DNA of 64,000 nt from Suillus spraguei (lineage: Eukaryota > Basidiomycota > Agaricomycetes > Boletales > Suillaceae): assembly GCA_016800925.1 (NCBI GenBank), contig JABCPU010000129.1:103971-167970 (forward strand). The letters run 5' to 3'. Every line of letters starts with the position of its first letter. The first letter of the stretch is position 1. The notes under the pieces were generated by a model, which was not told the DNA's origin, did no database searches, and saw only the letters and a list, made by a program, of their open reading frames with translations. Shown here in pieces: positions 1 to 10,760 of this stretch. A program made the translations under genes and the position numbers.

Positions 1-551
1 GAGATCCTTCAAGACCATTGTCGAAAGAGAATAGTGCGCATTAACAGCGAAAGTCACGGTGCCATTGATTTGCCGGCACTAGTGCTCGTATATCGGAGCC
101 GTGGTCTGCCGCCGTGGCACAGAAATACATACTATATCTGCATTCTGAAGCATAGTACTAGTTAGTTGCGCCTTCAAACTTCAATTCTGAACGAGCAAGT
201 AGATTCGGGGTCGATACGAATGTGCGGGAAGGGAAATATCATAGGGGAGAACGACGGCGACAACGACCAGGATGATACCTGCAAGAGTTGCGAACTAAAC
301 TCGGAAATGACATGCAGCCTGCTCACGTGGGGGTTTCACGGGACCGAATAATTGGTTCCGCGGGACCGAATAATTGGTTCCGCGGGACCGAATAATTGGT
401 TCCGCGGAACCAACCGCCCCGGAGACAAAAGGCGGACCAGCCGATAACATTGACCTGGTAAAGCTTATACCTAATTTATAATGATAAAAATACAGTAGAC
501 GAATGGCAAATAGCCCGTCAACGAGCTCCATCGCGGCAAGATGGATCCAAT
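1..551. other. Intergenic region downstream of ferric reductase
   Basis: No gene was recognised here. The only clear structure is a three-copy 22-bp tandem repeat at 340-411, listed separately. The ferric reductase stop codon lies at 552-554 on the minus strand, so this stretch is its 3' flank. Confidence 0.5.
340..411. repeat. 22-bp tandem repeat, three copies, near-palindromic unit
   Basis: The unit starts GGGACCGAATAATT and recurs with an exact 22-bp period at 340, 362 and 384, followed by a partial unit. Each unit is close to self-complementary (GGACC...GGTTCC around an AATAATT core). It lies about 140 bp beyond the ferric reductase stop. A minisatellite or a cluster of binding sites would both fit; nothing in the sequence decides. 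Confidence 0.85.
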
Positions 552-2584
552 TTACCACCCAAATGTTTCTTCGTGGAGCTCAACTCCACCCACAGCCGCG
601 CACAAACGAACGTCAGTGTCTTTCACCACGCCTGCCATAGTATTCGCCAGCGATACAGGGCCGCAAACGCCTACAAACACACCATTAGAGCCGCCGGCTG
701 ACACCGTGTTCGCGATCGCTGCATCGAGCAGCTTCTTGAGTTGAGGACGGCCAGGCAGGAGGGTGATACCTGGCGGAAGGAATATTCTTTCCAATGTCGT
801 GCTGATTGCGCGGGTATAGAATACGTGCACATTTACACGGCTCTTCTGTACGAGGGTCGTGAAGAGGGGGAGTAGAGGGGCGAGAGATGCTGTGCGTTGA
901 CAAATGAGCATCACGATCATGAAAATTGAGACGATGGTACGTACAAGGGTCTTGGACGGACCAGACGATGTCAATGACTTTTATGTCCGTGGCTGCCCGG
1001 ATTAGATCTGGTACTGCCGATAACGCAAAGGAGACGCCGCTCCCACCAACAACAAATATTGCCCCGGAATAGCTTGACATCACAGTGTGTCCCACGCCAC
1101 CTGCGAGAAAAGAAAGAAATGAGATGAGATGCATCGACTCCTTGGTAACACGACAACGCACCATATGGGCCCTCCACCATGACTCTAACATCACAGCCGA
1201 GTTCCAAGCCGGTTTCACTGTAAGAAGCTGTTTGAGCCATATTGAAGAGACTGCCCGTCCAGCGACCAGTCTTTTTGCACATGAGAATCATTCCTTCCGG
1301 CGTTTCTGCCACATTTGCGATGGTGAAAGGGTGCACCTCAGACCATCCCCACCATCCCATGGACGAAGATAACACACGCAAGCGGACGTGCTGCCCTGCA
1401 CGCCAGCCCGCATTGATTGAAGGCACCTCGACTCGGGTCATTCCAAGCTCCGGGAGAGGACGCAGTTTAGCCGTAGTGAAGCGGGTCTTGACGGCGCGAA
1501 CAACGTGATCTAGTATGTAGAATACAGACGCAGCCACCACATAGGGAACACAGCCAGGCTCGTGGTAACATACCTATACGAGATTGACATTGGTAGCGAG
1601 ACAAGGGGAAGTACTTACAGCGAATAAGAAGATGATGAGGCTCACAACATGTGATACGATGAAGAGGTTATATGATTTTGACCGAACATATTCGGTCGAG
1701 CAGAATCCAAGGAGGTCCAAACATACCAATGCGACGATGCCCCAGCGAATAGAATTCTCGGTGAGCTTCTTATTGATGTCACCAGCGAGGCTCCATTTAT
1801 AAACTACCCCGAGAACACGTCAGATGAGACAGAAGGGGAGAAGGCACGAGTGAATACATACCATAGCCGATGAAGTGGACGTTTGCACCAATGACCATCA
1901 GCTTGCCGACCAAGCGGTGGAGAAAGTTCAACTACACGCCACGATCAGTAACGTAGCAAAAATCACGTTGACCAAACACACCTTTTCATATCCAACGCCC
2001 ACCATGATGCCAATGATGTTGTTCTTGGTGGCTAAGGCATATACGAAAGGAATTTGAGAAGTGACGACAAAACCGGCTCGGAGAGGGTCCGTAAATGGGT
2101 CTGACCGGTAGAAAGATACGTAGAATATAATGGTGATATACATCACCATCAGGAAAACTTGGTTAACAGAGTAGTTGTTGTGAACACGGGAGCGTAACAT
2201 AGACGCCACAGGGTGCCAGATAGACAATAGAGTAGGGTCACGGTTTGGTATCTTTGGTAGGGCCTTCTCATCATCATGGGCCGAATTGATTCGGTACGGT
2301 AAATACGGTACTGGGGCGCAGGTAGTTGAAGAGTTCCCGGAGTCAGAATCGCCAAAAAAGGGCTTCTCAGAATTATGAGGGTATGAAGGGGCGAGTCGGT
2401 TGAGGTTGATCCTTGGTTTTGTAGAAGGGAGAGGTACTATTGAACGAAGGAGGTGACCTTGAGACCATTCCGACTTGCGGTTGAAACGAGCATACGCGCG
2501 CGGGAGATTGACAATGGTAAAGATCAAGATGATGCCAAAAAGTAAAATATTGGCATGGTAAACAAGTTGGTTGTCCAGGCCCAT
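552..2584 (-). CDS. Ferric-chelate reductase, FRE family (six exons)
   Basis: A plasma-membrane flavocytochrome that reduces Fe(III) chelates with NADPH. Exons: 2584-1982, 1931-1862, 1803-1619, 1573-1162, 1100-945, 889-552; total 1764 nt, 587 residues. The start begins MGLDNQLVYHAN, just before the first membrane helix; an in-frame ATG further up (2863) would add an unlikely leader. The N-terminal half carries several helices with His residues suited to haem binding (HRLVGK, VHFIGY, SHVVSL, CYHEPGC). The C-terminal half has the FAD-binding HPFTIAN, a glycine-rich VEGPYGGVGH at an exon junction, GVCGPVS and the terminal EETFGW. All introns are GT-AG with consistent phase. Ferric reductase versus the related NADPH oxidases: the long loop and the C-terminus favour FRE. 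Confidence 0.93.
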
Positions 2585-4247
2585 GATGTTAAACGAGAGG
2601 TGGTACGAAAGGATTGACGGTAGGATGTCTGTGGGCTTGAAAACACAGGACTTGCCTGAAGCCCAACCGAAAAGAAAGTGAGTGGGCTGGAGAAAGCGAA
2701 CAACGAAGTTAAGGTGGACAAAAAGGGGCCGCACTATATAACGATAAAGGACTTCTAGATATAGACATTGATGGTGAAGAAAAAGGGTACTCATACAAAA
2801 CAACGTTGACTGCGGTACAATTGTCGTGGCGACAATTTGAACGAGACTTTTGCCGCTCAACATCTCAAAATTTTCTTTTATTACCGAACCACCTTATGGA
2901 GTCGGACATGTGCTTGGCAAGGGTATCCACCCGGTGACTCCATACTAATCGCGATCAATGATAAATTCAATAACGCACGGTATCGCTCGCAAGAGCACCG
3001 TTCCAAACCGCTGCTCATAACTGGTTATCGTCGATAGTGTTACGATTGATCACAACTCACGAGGCGGCTCTCGCTCTGCTGTTAAATAGTACTGACACTG
3101 GTAACTACGATAAACTCACCCTGAATTTCAATTGAAGTCTAAGAGCGACCGCATCAAGGAACCGGCGCCAAAGTACTATGATATTTTAAGCAATACAGAG
3201 CATCACAACAATCTGCTCACGCACCTCTACGCATAAGCTGTTGAAACGTTGGTCACCAGTGTGTGCTTGATGAGATCATGCATCCATGGCCGTAACATTG
3301 ATCAAGAGTACAAGATCACTCGTCCTTGTTAGCCATATACGTAGATATCATTGTATCGCACGTGACGCATCAGATACAAAGTCGAGAAGATAATTAAGGG
3401 TACATCACCTTCACGACCTGCATGTGTCAAGCTTTTGTCGCTTATTATACCACTGGCACGAGGCTGTCTCCAAGACCAAAGACCTCTTCTATAAAACTGC
3501 TTGATCTCACCTCAGCGCTACACTATTGCATAATTCCGCAGTAGACGAACGGAGATGGCTTATCATGATAATCAGCGTACACCGCTGTTGCGCATCGCAT
3601 GTCCGTTGACATCGCAAGTACATCATGAAACGTGGCTCAAATTTCAAACATGTTCAAACTGAGTTCGGTCAGAATCTGCTGTTACGATCAGTCTTGATAG
3701 AAAATCTTTCAAGGGTTTGGCTGGACGGAGGGGAGACGGATTGATGACATATTTTCCATGCTGGATCAGAGCATGCGTGTGAACCTGTGGGTGGACATGA
3801 ACGTTTCTTCCGACTACCCCATTCCCAAAACACAGCAGCACGACAGGCACGCAAAGTTTCGGCATGTACAATAGTACATGCCACACTGAAAATTGAGACT
3901 CCCGCATGGCACTCATGCATGGTCGTCCGAGTCAACCAGGCACAATACCAAGGGAACTCAATTACCGATAACAATGCTGGAAATGCACTTATCTGATGTG
4001 ACCGTCAACACAGTTTTCAATCACGACTGTTACAAGGGACGCTATTCGCGGTCACCTATTACTGGCGACGACAGGACTATCAGGGAATATCAATGTCTCA
4101 TGATTGACCGGAGTCTAGGCATGACAATCACTGCAAACCAAAACGAGGACCATTCTCTTAATATCCTGGGGGTCCAGTGTCCCGAGGCACGAGCAAGCAT
4201 TAAATGAATTTATCTTGATACCATGTGCCATCCTGGTCATGACACAC
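2585..4247. other. Intergenic region between ferric reductase promoter and NAM9 3' end
   Basis: About 1.7 kb holding the divergent upstream region of the ferric reductase and the 3' flank of NAM9. Open frames here are short, unspliced and have no recognisable protein content. I see no RNA gene or repeat. Confidence 0.5.
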
Positions 4248-5277
4248 CTAGTGACCACCAACTCTACGGTTCTCTGGTTCCCTCGCCATCTGGCTCTTAC
4301 TCCTCGTCCTTGGACGCACTTTTGAGTACCACTCCCATGCCAGTCGAATAACTTCACCGTCGGCGTCGTAAGGTGTTGGGATTTCACTGTATCCTGGACG
4401 TGCCGTTGGGTGGCGCACATATATAGCACTGCAGGTGGGGAAGGAGACCTCTGCGTAGGCAGGAATGAAGATGAAAGGAGACGCGTATGGAGGAAGGTTG
4501 AAAGGCGTCAATGAGGACTTCGTAGATACAAGCTTTACAGGAGGTTTCGGCTGGGAGGGATCCGGGGACTCAGTTTTAGGCTCCGAGTCTGAAGATTCTT
4601 CACTCTCGGATTCAGCTTTGGAAGAACCAGGCTCTTGGAGGAAACGGATGGCTGCAGGGTCAACGGAGATCATGTCTCCTGGGGCTAGACGCGTGTTAGC
4701 ATTCGTATGCTAAAGACGTGCATTAGTGTATCGAAGCTAACACCAGAAAACAAAACTGGCGCACCTTCTTGCCATTCAGCAGGATAGATCCATGAATGAC
4801 AAGTCTCCGTGCCTCATAGACACTATGCGCAAAGCAGCACCGAAAGATGAACACATCAATACGTCGCTCCACCTCGGCAAGCATTAAACTGCCCACAGGA
4901 GCCAAGCCCTTCCTTTGCTCGTCATATGCTTTCTTCTTCGCTCTCTCCAGTTGTTCGGTGCGCCCAGCGAACGCGTCGAGATCACCATTACTAGCAAGCG
5001 CGTGCTGACGAGGCCGCACGTCGGGAAGTGTGTCGGGGAGGTACCACCGCTTGAATATTTTCTCGTTTATGAAGTCGCCGTGGTACGCACGCACGAGTGC
5101 TTTCGAGATCCAACGTTGTTGAAATAGCGTCTTGGGCGAGCGGGTGAAGTCAATGGCTTGGGCCTCTGCCCCACAAGACCGCCTCCAGAGGTTGTAGAGG
5201 TTACGCGGAGACCAGCTCTGTTGGAAGTGTTTTAGTTTTAGCTAAAGAAGAGCGATGGAACTGACCATTCGAGGCAT
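4248..5277 (-). CDS. NAM9: Mitochondrial small-subunit ribosomal protein uS4m (NAM9-like)
   Basis: A mitochondrial ribosomal small-subunit protein with an S4 RNA-binding domain. Exons: 5277-5266, 5217-4765, 4709-4248; total 927 nt, 308 residues. It reads MPRMSWSPRNLYNLW, then AYHGDFINEKIFKRWYLP, then the S4 domain core (ERRIDVFIFRCCFAHS, ARRLVIHGSILLNGKK), then an acidic Ser-rich insert and a C-terminal tail. Family members usually begin about 12 residues earlier. An ATG at 5314 does encode a matching leader (MRDANVFAFRK), but a G run at about 5280-5282 puts it one base out of frame. I therefore place the start at the in-frame ATG at 5277 and flag the leader as a possible frameshift or assembly error. 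Confidence 0.9.
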
Positions 5278-7640
5278 GGCCTTGCGGAATGCAAAAACGT
5301 TGGCATCCCTCATGGTGGGCCTTGAAGTTCGTCGATATGTAATAGCGTGTCCTCCAACTCCTTTTACGAGCTACTCCCAACAAAAATCTAGGCAGTTTGA
5401 GCTGGTTGCGAATCGACTCCGAGAATGAAGTGGGTTTGGAAGAAAAAACGTGACTACCAAATATAGAGCTCAGTTGGTAATTGCCGCCGCCAACCTTGTC
5501 AAACTAACTGTCATATCGCACCAAAACATACATTCAAACGCTCATTTTTGACAAGTACTGTTCTCATGCACAAGGTCATTGAACTAACAATGTTAGTTGT
5601 CGAACTCGTCAACTATGCGCCTGTCGATCATACCTTTCGGAATTTCCAGAACGTGTTGGGCGTGTTATTAGGCCATTGTGCTCACTGCCCACTAGCACTC
5701 ACTGCTCCGCATCAAACTTTTACACAGCTACATCAGATACTCACGACACGTCCACATTGGTGTTGAAGATGTCATTTCTAAAGGCCGAACTTTCACACTT
5801 CAACACCGACATGATACTTTACTTGCCACTAATTAGCGACACGCCGCCGAGAGGTACAAGAAAAGCGCGACTACAAAAAGTGGCGAACCATCAAGTAGTG
5901 ACCTGCGGCCTCTGCGAGAGTTCGGCTGGCAAGGAGGTGCATCCATCACTGAAGGGACCCAATCACGACGTCTATCGGAGAATATCCAGCATCGACAAAC
6001 GTCGTAAGTTGGTCCGGTCTTGAGTGCGTTTGACGAGGAGAAGCGGATATGTAAGACGCATACTGCCATCGGTATCGTACCAACACCACCCGGCTACTGG
6101 GACTGATACACGAGACAACTGGCATCAGCGGACGTGCCGCAGAGATGTATACACAGAGATTGGTAGAGGTTGAGAGAGAAGCACTATATGTTAATATTCA
6201 CATTCTCCTCTAAACTTGGAACTGATGACATCGCATAGGAGTGGGTATACAATACCTCTGGCGGGCGATCAGTAACACCACAGATATTTGTCCACGATAT
6301 GAAAAAACTCGACCCCGACATCATATACCATACAAGGTGCAATGTATCACGATGTCTTCCATGTTAGGGGTTGATTCTGTCAACGATATCAACCTGGCGG
6401 ACCAGTTAGGCATCGCGATCACGAAAAAGTACGACACAACCCCTCAAAGATCTACGCTGGCACTGTACCGCCTTCACTCCCGCTCTCATATAAAAGGTTA
6501 CCTAGATTTTTCCGTCAGTCCCTATATCAACTAATCCTGCCGCACTTCCAACTATAGATCTTTGACTCTCAGCATCAAAGCAAAAGGCGAAAAATCATTT
6601 GTGAATGCAAGTACCGTCTCCAGAATCGCACGCACCGATTTTAGTCGAACCATGCGTCTGGCCATTTGATAAAGTCGGTATTGTGGGAAACATGGGAGAC
6701 GAACCCGGGCAATGCTATCCAGAGAGCTGAAGGCGGGAAAGTACAATAAATTAAAGGTGAGACTCGGAATCTGCCTATCTAGGTGTCATCATCGCATATC
6801 TGATCTATCATAGCAGGGTTCAAAATAGCCCGGTCATATAACCGAGAAGTCGCATCAGCGCTTGTACTCATTTAGTTTTGGATTCGTGGTGTTTTTGATG
6901 TTGAAGCTTGAAGCACCAACAAATTCGAACCTAATTGAGGAACATGAACATGAATATGAATATGTTTGGTCATGGGATATGATATTTGTTCGTCGTGCAC
7001 GTGCATCCTCCATGTTTGGCGTTGGTTATGTATCAGGATTCATTTCTTCCAGCATCTATGTCTTTAATTGAGTCGCACGAAGTTACCATCAATTATGGAG
7101 CCGACCCACAAAGCGCCTTTCATTACTGTTCTAACTGGAATAGACAATTCGACACGATGCATGTGGACGAGTAACTTAAATGAAGATTCGTTCGTCGGAC
7201 CCCCACAGCATAACGTCAAGTATACACTACCATCATGATCGTGGCGAGGTGAGGCGTCACCAAGATGTCACTCAAGTACTCATTCGCACATGTCTACGCC
7301 TGTTCTCGCAGGGTTCCTAGACTTTTTAAGGCTTCTCCGAGTTCCCACCTCGTAGCGCTCCGCCGGGGCATGCACTGCAGTGACTCTCGCACCGACGGGA
7401 CCGCTGTACGATAACCTTACACACTCGATGAGGAACATATCCGAAATTAATACACTCGCGAGGCTATGTATCGCATCTATCCTCGCGTGCTTCTAACTAT
7501 CTTTGCAACCACAGAGCTCAGCAAACAAGGTTATGATCAAAGAATGACTGACAGCTGCATTACCATCAGTAAACCGGTGAGTTCTTGCTGATGATTATGC
7601 TGATTGCGGTGCATTTACATCATATAGTGCTTTATTACGA
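5278..7640. other. Left edge of accessory island; degenerate repeat modules, no intact gene
   Basis: No intact gene was found. Positions 5676-6010 resemble 34780-35110 and, in part, 25790-25920, so they are one copy of a repeated, formerly coding-looking module (shared text reads like LQAEHLHLYLDALLAAEERA and DYKK in the best copy). Positions 7190-7430 resemble 27655-27870. The island boundary lies close to the NAM9 5' end. Confidence 0.55.
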
Positions 7641-7796
7641 TATATGGCGATGTCTTCTCACCGGTTCTCTCATGGCCCGCCCGCCGCTACTGCTACCGTC
7701 CACTTGGCACAATCCCTTTCAAAAATTCTGAGCGGATATGACATCAGCCATTTAAATTGAGGTGAACCGAGTTACCGGAGCGGACCTACGAAAAGG

Positions 7797-7802
7797 TATA
7801 AA
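7797..7802 (+). promoter_or_regulatory. TATA box of KEP-A
   Basis: TATAAA in the context GAAAAGGTATAAAGCTCTC, 74 bp before the KEP-A start. The same context precedes KEP-B, E and F. The inverted repeat found upstream of the other copies is degenerate here (GTGAA...GTTAC at 7762-7775). Confidence 0.7.
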
Positions 7803-7875
7803 GCTCTCTTGAAGATTCCAATATAATGTATTGACAAAGTATTTGTACCAGTCGCACCGACCTCCTAACTTAAAC

Positions 7876-8114
7876 ATGAAGCTCTCTCTTGTCTTCAGCG
7901 CGCTTGCATCCATCGTGGTTCTTGCTACGGCGTACCCCACGCAAGGAGACACTGGCGTCGCGAAACGTTCCAGTGAGTATTCATAACTCATCACTATGCG
8001 GATGTTGACATGCGTAACTTGCTGCTAGATGTGGGGAAGCGCGACTCGGAGTATACAGACTCCTACGAGAAGAGGGATGAAGAGTTTACATGTCGGAGTT
8101 CCCCGTGCCAGTAA
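7876..8114 (+). CDS. KEP-A: short secreted Kex2-site peptide precursor
   Basis: Exons 7876-7972 and 8029-8114 (GT-AG) give 60 residues. Exon 1 encodes a signal peptide (MKLSLVFSALASIVVLATA) and a pro-segment ending AKR. Exon 2 encodes VGKR, DSEYTDSYEKR and a tail DEEFTCRSSPCQ. Predicted Kex2 (Lys-Arg) cleavage would release a Tyr-containing peptide and a two-Cys tail. Unlike KEP-E and F there is no His-rich repeat array. The DNA from about 8090 matches a non-coding spacer repeated at 26325, 28870, 35475 and 39500, so the gene seems to be truncated by fusion to that spacer. The open frame and splice sites are intact; whether it is expressed is unknown. Confidence 0.65.
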
Positions 8115-9380
8115 CAGCGGTGATTAGAGGCGCAGTGATTACAGAGGGTTCAATTCCTGCGATCAAAAGTTGGATCCTGGAGTTGAGGCTGGAATCGAAT
8201 GGCATTGTAATTGTTTGTTATCAAGAGCTCTGTTAATCTGTACTAGGTAGTAATGTCCAACATGAGCTGCGGTGCCAGCGGACAATAAAGAAGGATAAGC
8301 AAAAAAACAGGATCAGTGTATAAGACTTCGATGTGATATACCTCAGCAAAAGTAAAATAGTCATCATTGGTACTAATAACGAGTCACGACTGGGAAGAGT
8401 GAAGTACATGACGGGCCACTGATACCACCGCTGACGTTAGTCAATGTTGACTTTGTTTAGCCATGCAACGCTTACCGATGCGGAAGGGACCTGAAGGGGC
8501 TCTACGGTACTAATCCATGAAGTTGGGTTTCTCACCGTGTCTGCCGGTGGATGAGCGTCGCAAGAACTTGCAACATCGCATGCACTCTGTATTTATTTTA
8601 CTTTACAAAGTAAGTACTAGGATTTTGATTAGGCCCAGTTGGACTAATGTCTCGTGCAATACCAGAGAAACAGAAAGTAACAATGATGGACGCTAAGACA
8701 GGGGCTAGAAGCTAGTGCAATTGGAATGCACAAACGGATCTGCGCCGTGCCACATGTGAGGACGCCAAGGAAGGCATTAGTAAGGAAAACGAGATTGCAA
8801 AGGAGCACTTGAAGGTGAAAGACAGCAACGGCGCACCCTAGTATGACATAGTAGAAGTGAAGTTTCCTGTTTCATTTGACCGTGATGTGTACTAATGCAA
8901 TAGTGCTTGCTCCATCCCCAGCGTCGTGCACATGGTTATTGCCATTTTGCGGACGGGCCGAGATATATCAAGCCAATCTGACCTCTCTCAGCAGTCCTGC
9001 TCCTTTTTGGATTAGTTACAACAACATTTGGTCATGGATGTGTTAGATCATCATGATCGTTGTCATATGTTCCAATATAATGCCTATAGTAATCATACAT
9101 CTCTATGACGACCGTCCTCTGCAGGCTCTGCTGCGCGGCAGGTTGCGGAAGTGTTGTCCCTCTTTCATATTACTTTTTCGCGTGAGAGGACCTGCAGGCT
9201 GCCGGTAGCCCCACTATGCACATCCGGAGATGGGAATTCGGGCTTGTCTCGTTGAGATTGCAGGTCCTGACTCCGCTGAGCGATTTTGCCGAATTAATGA
9301 CTGACAACTGCATTACTGCGACCGTCCACTTGGAACAATCCCTTTCAAAATTTCTGAGTGGATAAGGGATCAGCCATTTG
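8115..9380. other. Intergenic spacer of repeated island sequence
   Basis: Positions 8100-8340 are a copy of the island spacer also found at 28870-29080. The rest has no recognised gene. Positions 9310-9480 are a copy of the KEP promoter region. Confidence 0.5.
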
Positions 9381-9387
9381 AATTGAG

Positions 9388-9426
9388 GTGACCTGAGTCA
9401 CGAGCGAACCTACGAAAAGGTATAAA
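9388..9426 (+). promoter_or_regulatory. KEP-B promoter: inverted repeat plus TATA box
   Basis: GTGAC-CTGA-GTCAC at 9388-9401 is a perfect 5-bp dyad. TATAAA follows at 9421-9426. The same arrangement precedes KEP-E and KEP-F. Confidence 0.6.
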
Positions 9427-9493
9427 GCTCACTTGAAGATTGCATTGACAAAGTATCTGTACCAGTCGCACCGACCTCCTAACTCAAACATGA

Positions 9494-9766
9494 ATGAAGC
9501 TCTTTCTTGTCTTCAGCGCGCTCGCATCCATCGTGGTTCTTGCTACAGCGTACCCCACGCAAGGAGACACTGGCGTCGCGAAACGTTCCAGGAGTCATGG
9601 CTCATCACTATGTGAATGTTGACAAGCGTAATTTGCTGCTAAACGTGGAGAAGCGTGACAAGGAGTATAGTGACTATAGATGCCCCAAGGATGAGGAGAA
9701 GCACGACTTGGAGATAATTGGCAAATTTGACTCCTACAAGAAGAGGGATGAGGAGAAGCGCGACTA
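9494..9766 (+). pseudogene. KEP-B: broken peptide-precursor copy
   Basis: A copy of the KEP gene with an intact signal-peptide exon (from the ATG at 9494) and a second exon ending EEKRD at 9766. It is damaged in three ways. A 4-nt ATGA insertion creates an out-of-frame ATG at 9490. The donor GTGAGT seen in the other copies is altered, and the acceptor CTAG reads CTAAA. Without splicing, translation stops soon after the AKR site, at about 9618. The exon-2 part still shows several Lys-Arg or Lys-Lys-Arg sites and Tyr/Asp-rich segments (DKEYSDYR). It is probably a pseudogene; a very short secreted peptide cannot be excluded. Confidence 0.7.
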
Positions 9767-9769
9767 GGA

Positions 9770-10760
9770 TAGCAAATTTGACTCCTCCACATAAGCTGCA
9801 TAGGTTCGCATATATCAATAATTCACGAGTCCGTGATATGATATTGTAGTCGTGAATAGTTGGAGATGTGAATGAATTTGTCTTCGTTTTGAGACGCGAC
9901 AGATATCAATTACATAATGAAGATTGTCAAAGGAGCCGTATGTTGGAACTTGGGAGTGCGAGCATTGAGGACGAAAGAATAGTCGATCATGACTCGGTCC
10001 TAAGAGGTCATAACATCAACGTCTACATTCAATTTGATATTCACAATAGGATTTTCTCGAGGCCTAGACTGCTGGACCATGTGATTCTGATCCCACTCAG
10101 CTTCGTTGTTTGCGCCTCCGGTGGCCTGGGATATCACTGCAACTCGAAGTACTGTCACATTGTCAAGTTCCTCTCCAATCTTCCGTCTCTTTCCTCGCAC
10201 CTCCGTTAAAGACGCAATAGCTTTATTGAAGGTACAAGGTGTGGTATTCGTCCTCCGCAGCTGTTTTCATCAAATCAAGCTGAGTGTATCTTCGAGACAC
10301 GCCATCCACCGGCGACATATTGCACCCAGGTGAGCAGGGAAGAAGAACTTGTTGTGATGACCCGATTGGAGGTGCTAAAAGAGGAGAGGTGTCGCAAGGG
10401 AGCAGTCATAACCACAACTATCTCAGCAGCTGCCTGTATGAACTGAGAGGGTGGGAAGGTTTCTTTGCTACATGAGCTATGAGAAAGGAGAATGCGAAGG
10501 TGGGAACCAGAAGAACCTGGGGGTTGTTGTATGTGGTATTCCCTTCTCCCACAATTAGTTGGAGAAGGGTTTTATCAGACGCAGACATCCCTTCTCAAAT
10601 CTGTCTTGAGTTCTGGCTTGAACTGGATACGATAGACATCCGGTACGTAGGTCATGCAGTTAAGCCGTGCAGTTTCTCACCCTCCATCTTAAGATAGGCA
10701 GGGGCGCTTGTTCGCTGACCGGAACTCACTACAATCTGAACCACCACACGAACCGAGGCG
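9770..10760. other. Spacer and conserved 5' module of NLR1
   Basis: No gene recognised. Positions about 10180-10740 form a module conserved upstream of all NLR copies (15960, 21900, 29820) and once without an NLR (34370). It is likely promoter and 5' UTR sequence; short open frames in it are not conserved between copies. Confidence 0.55.
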
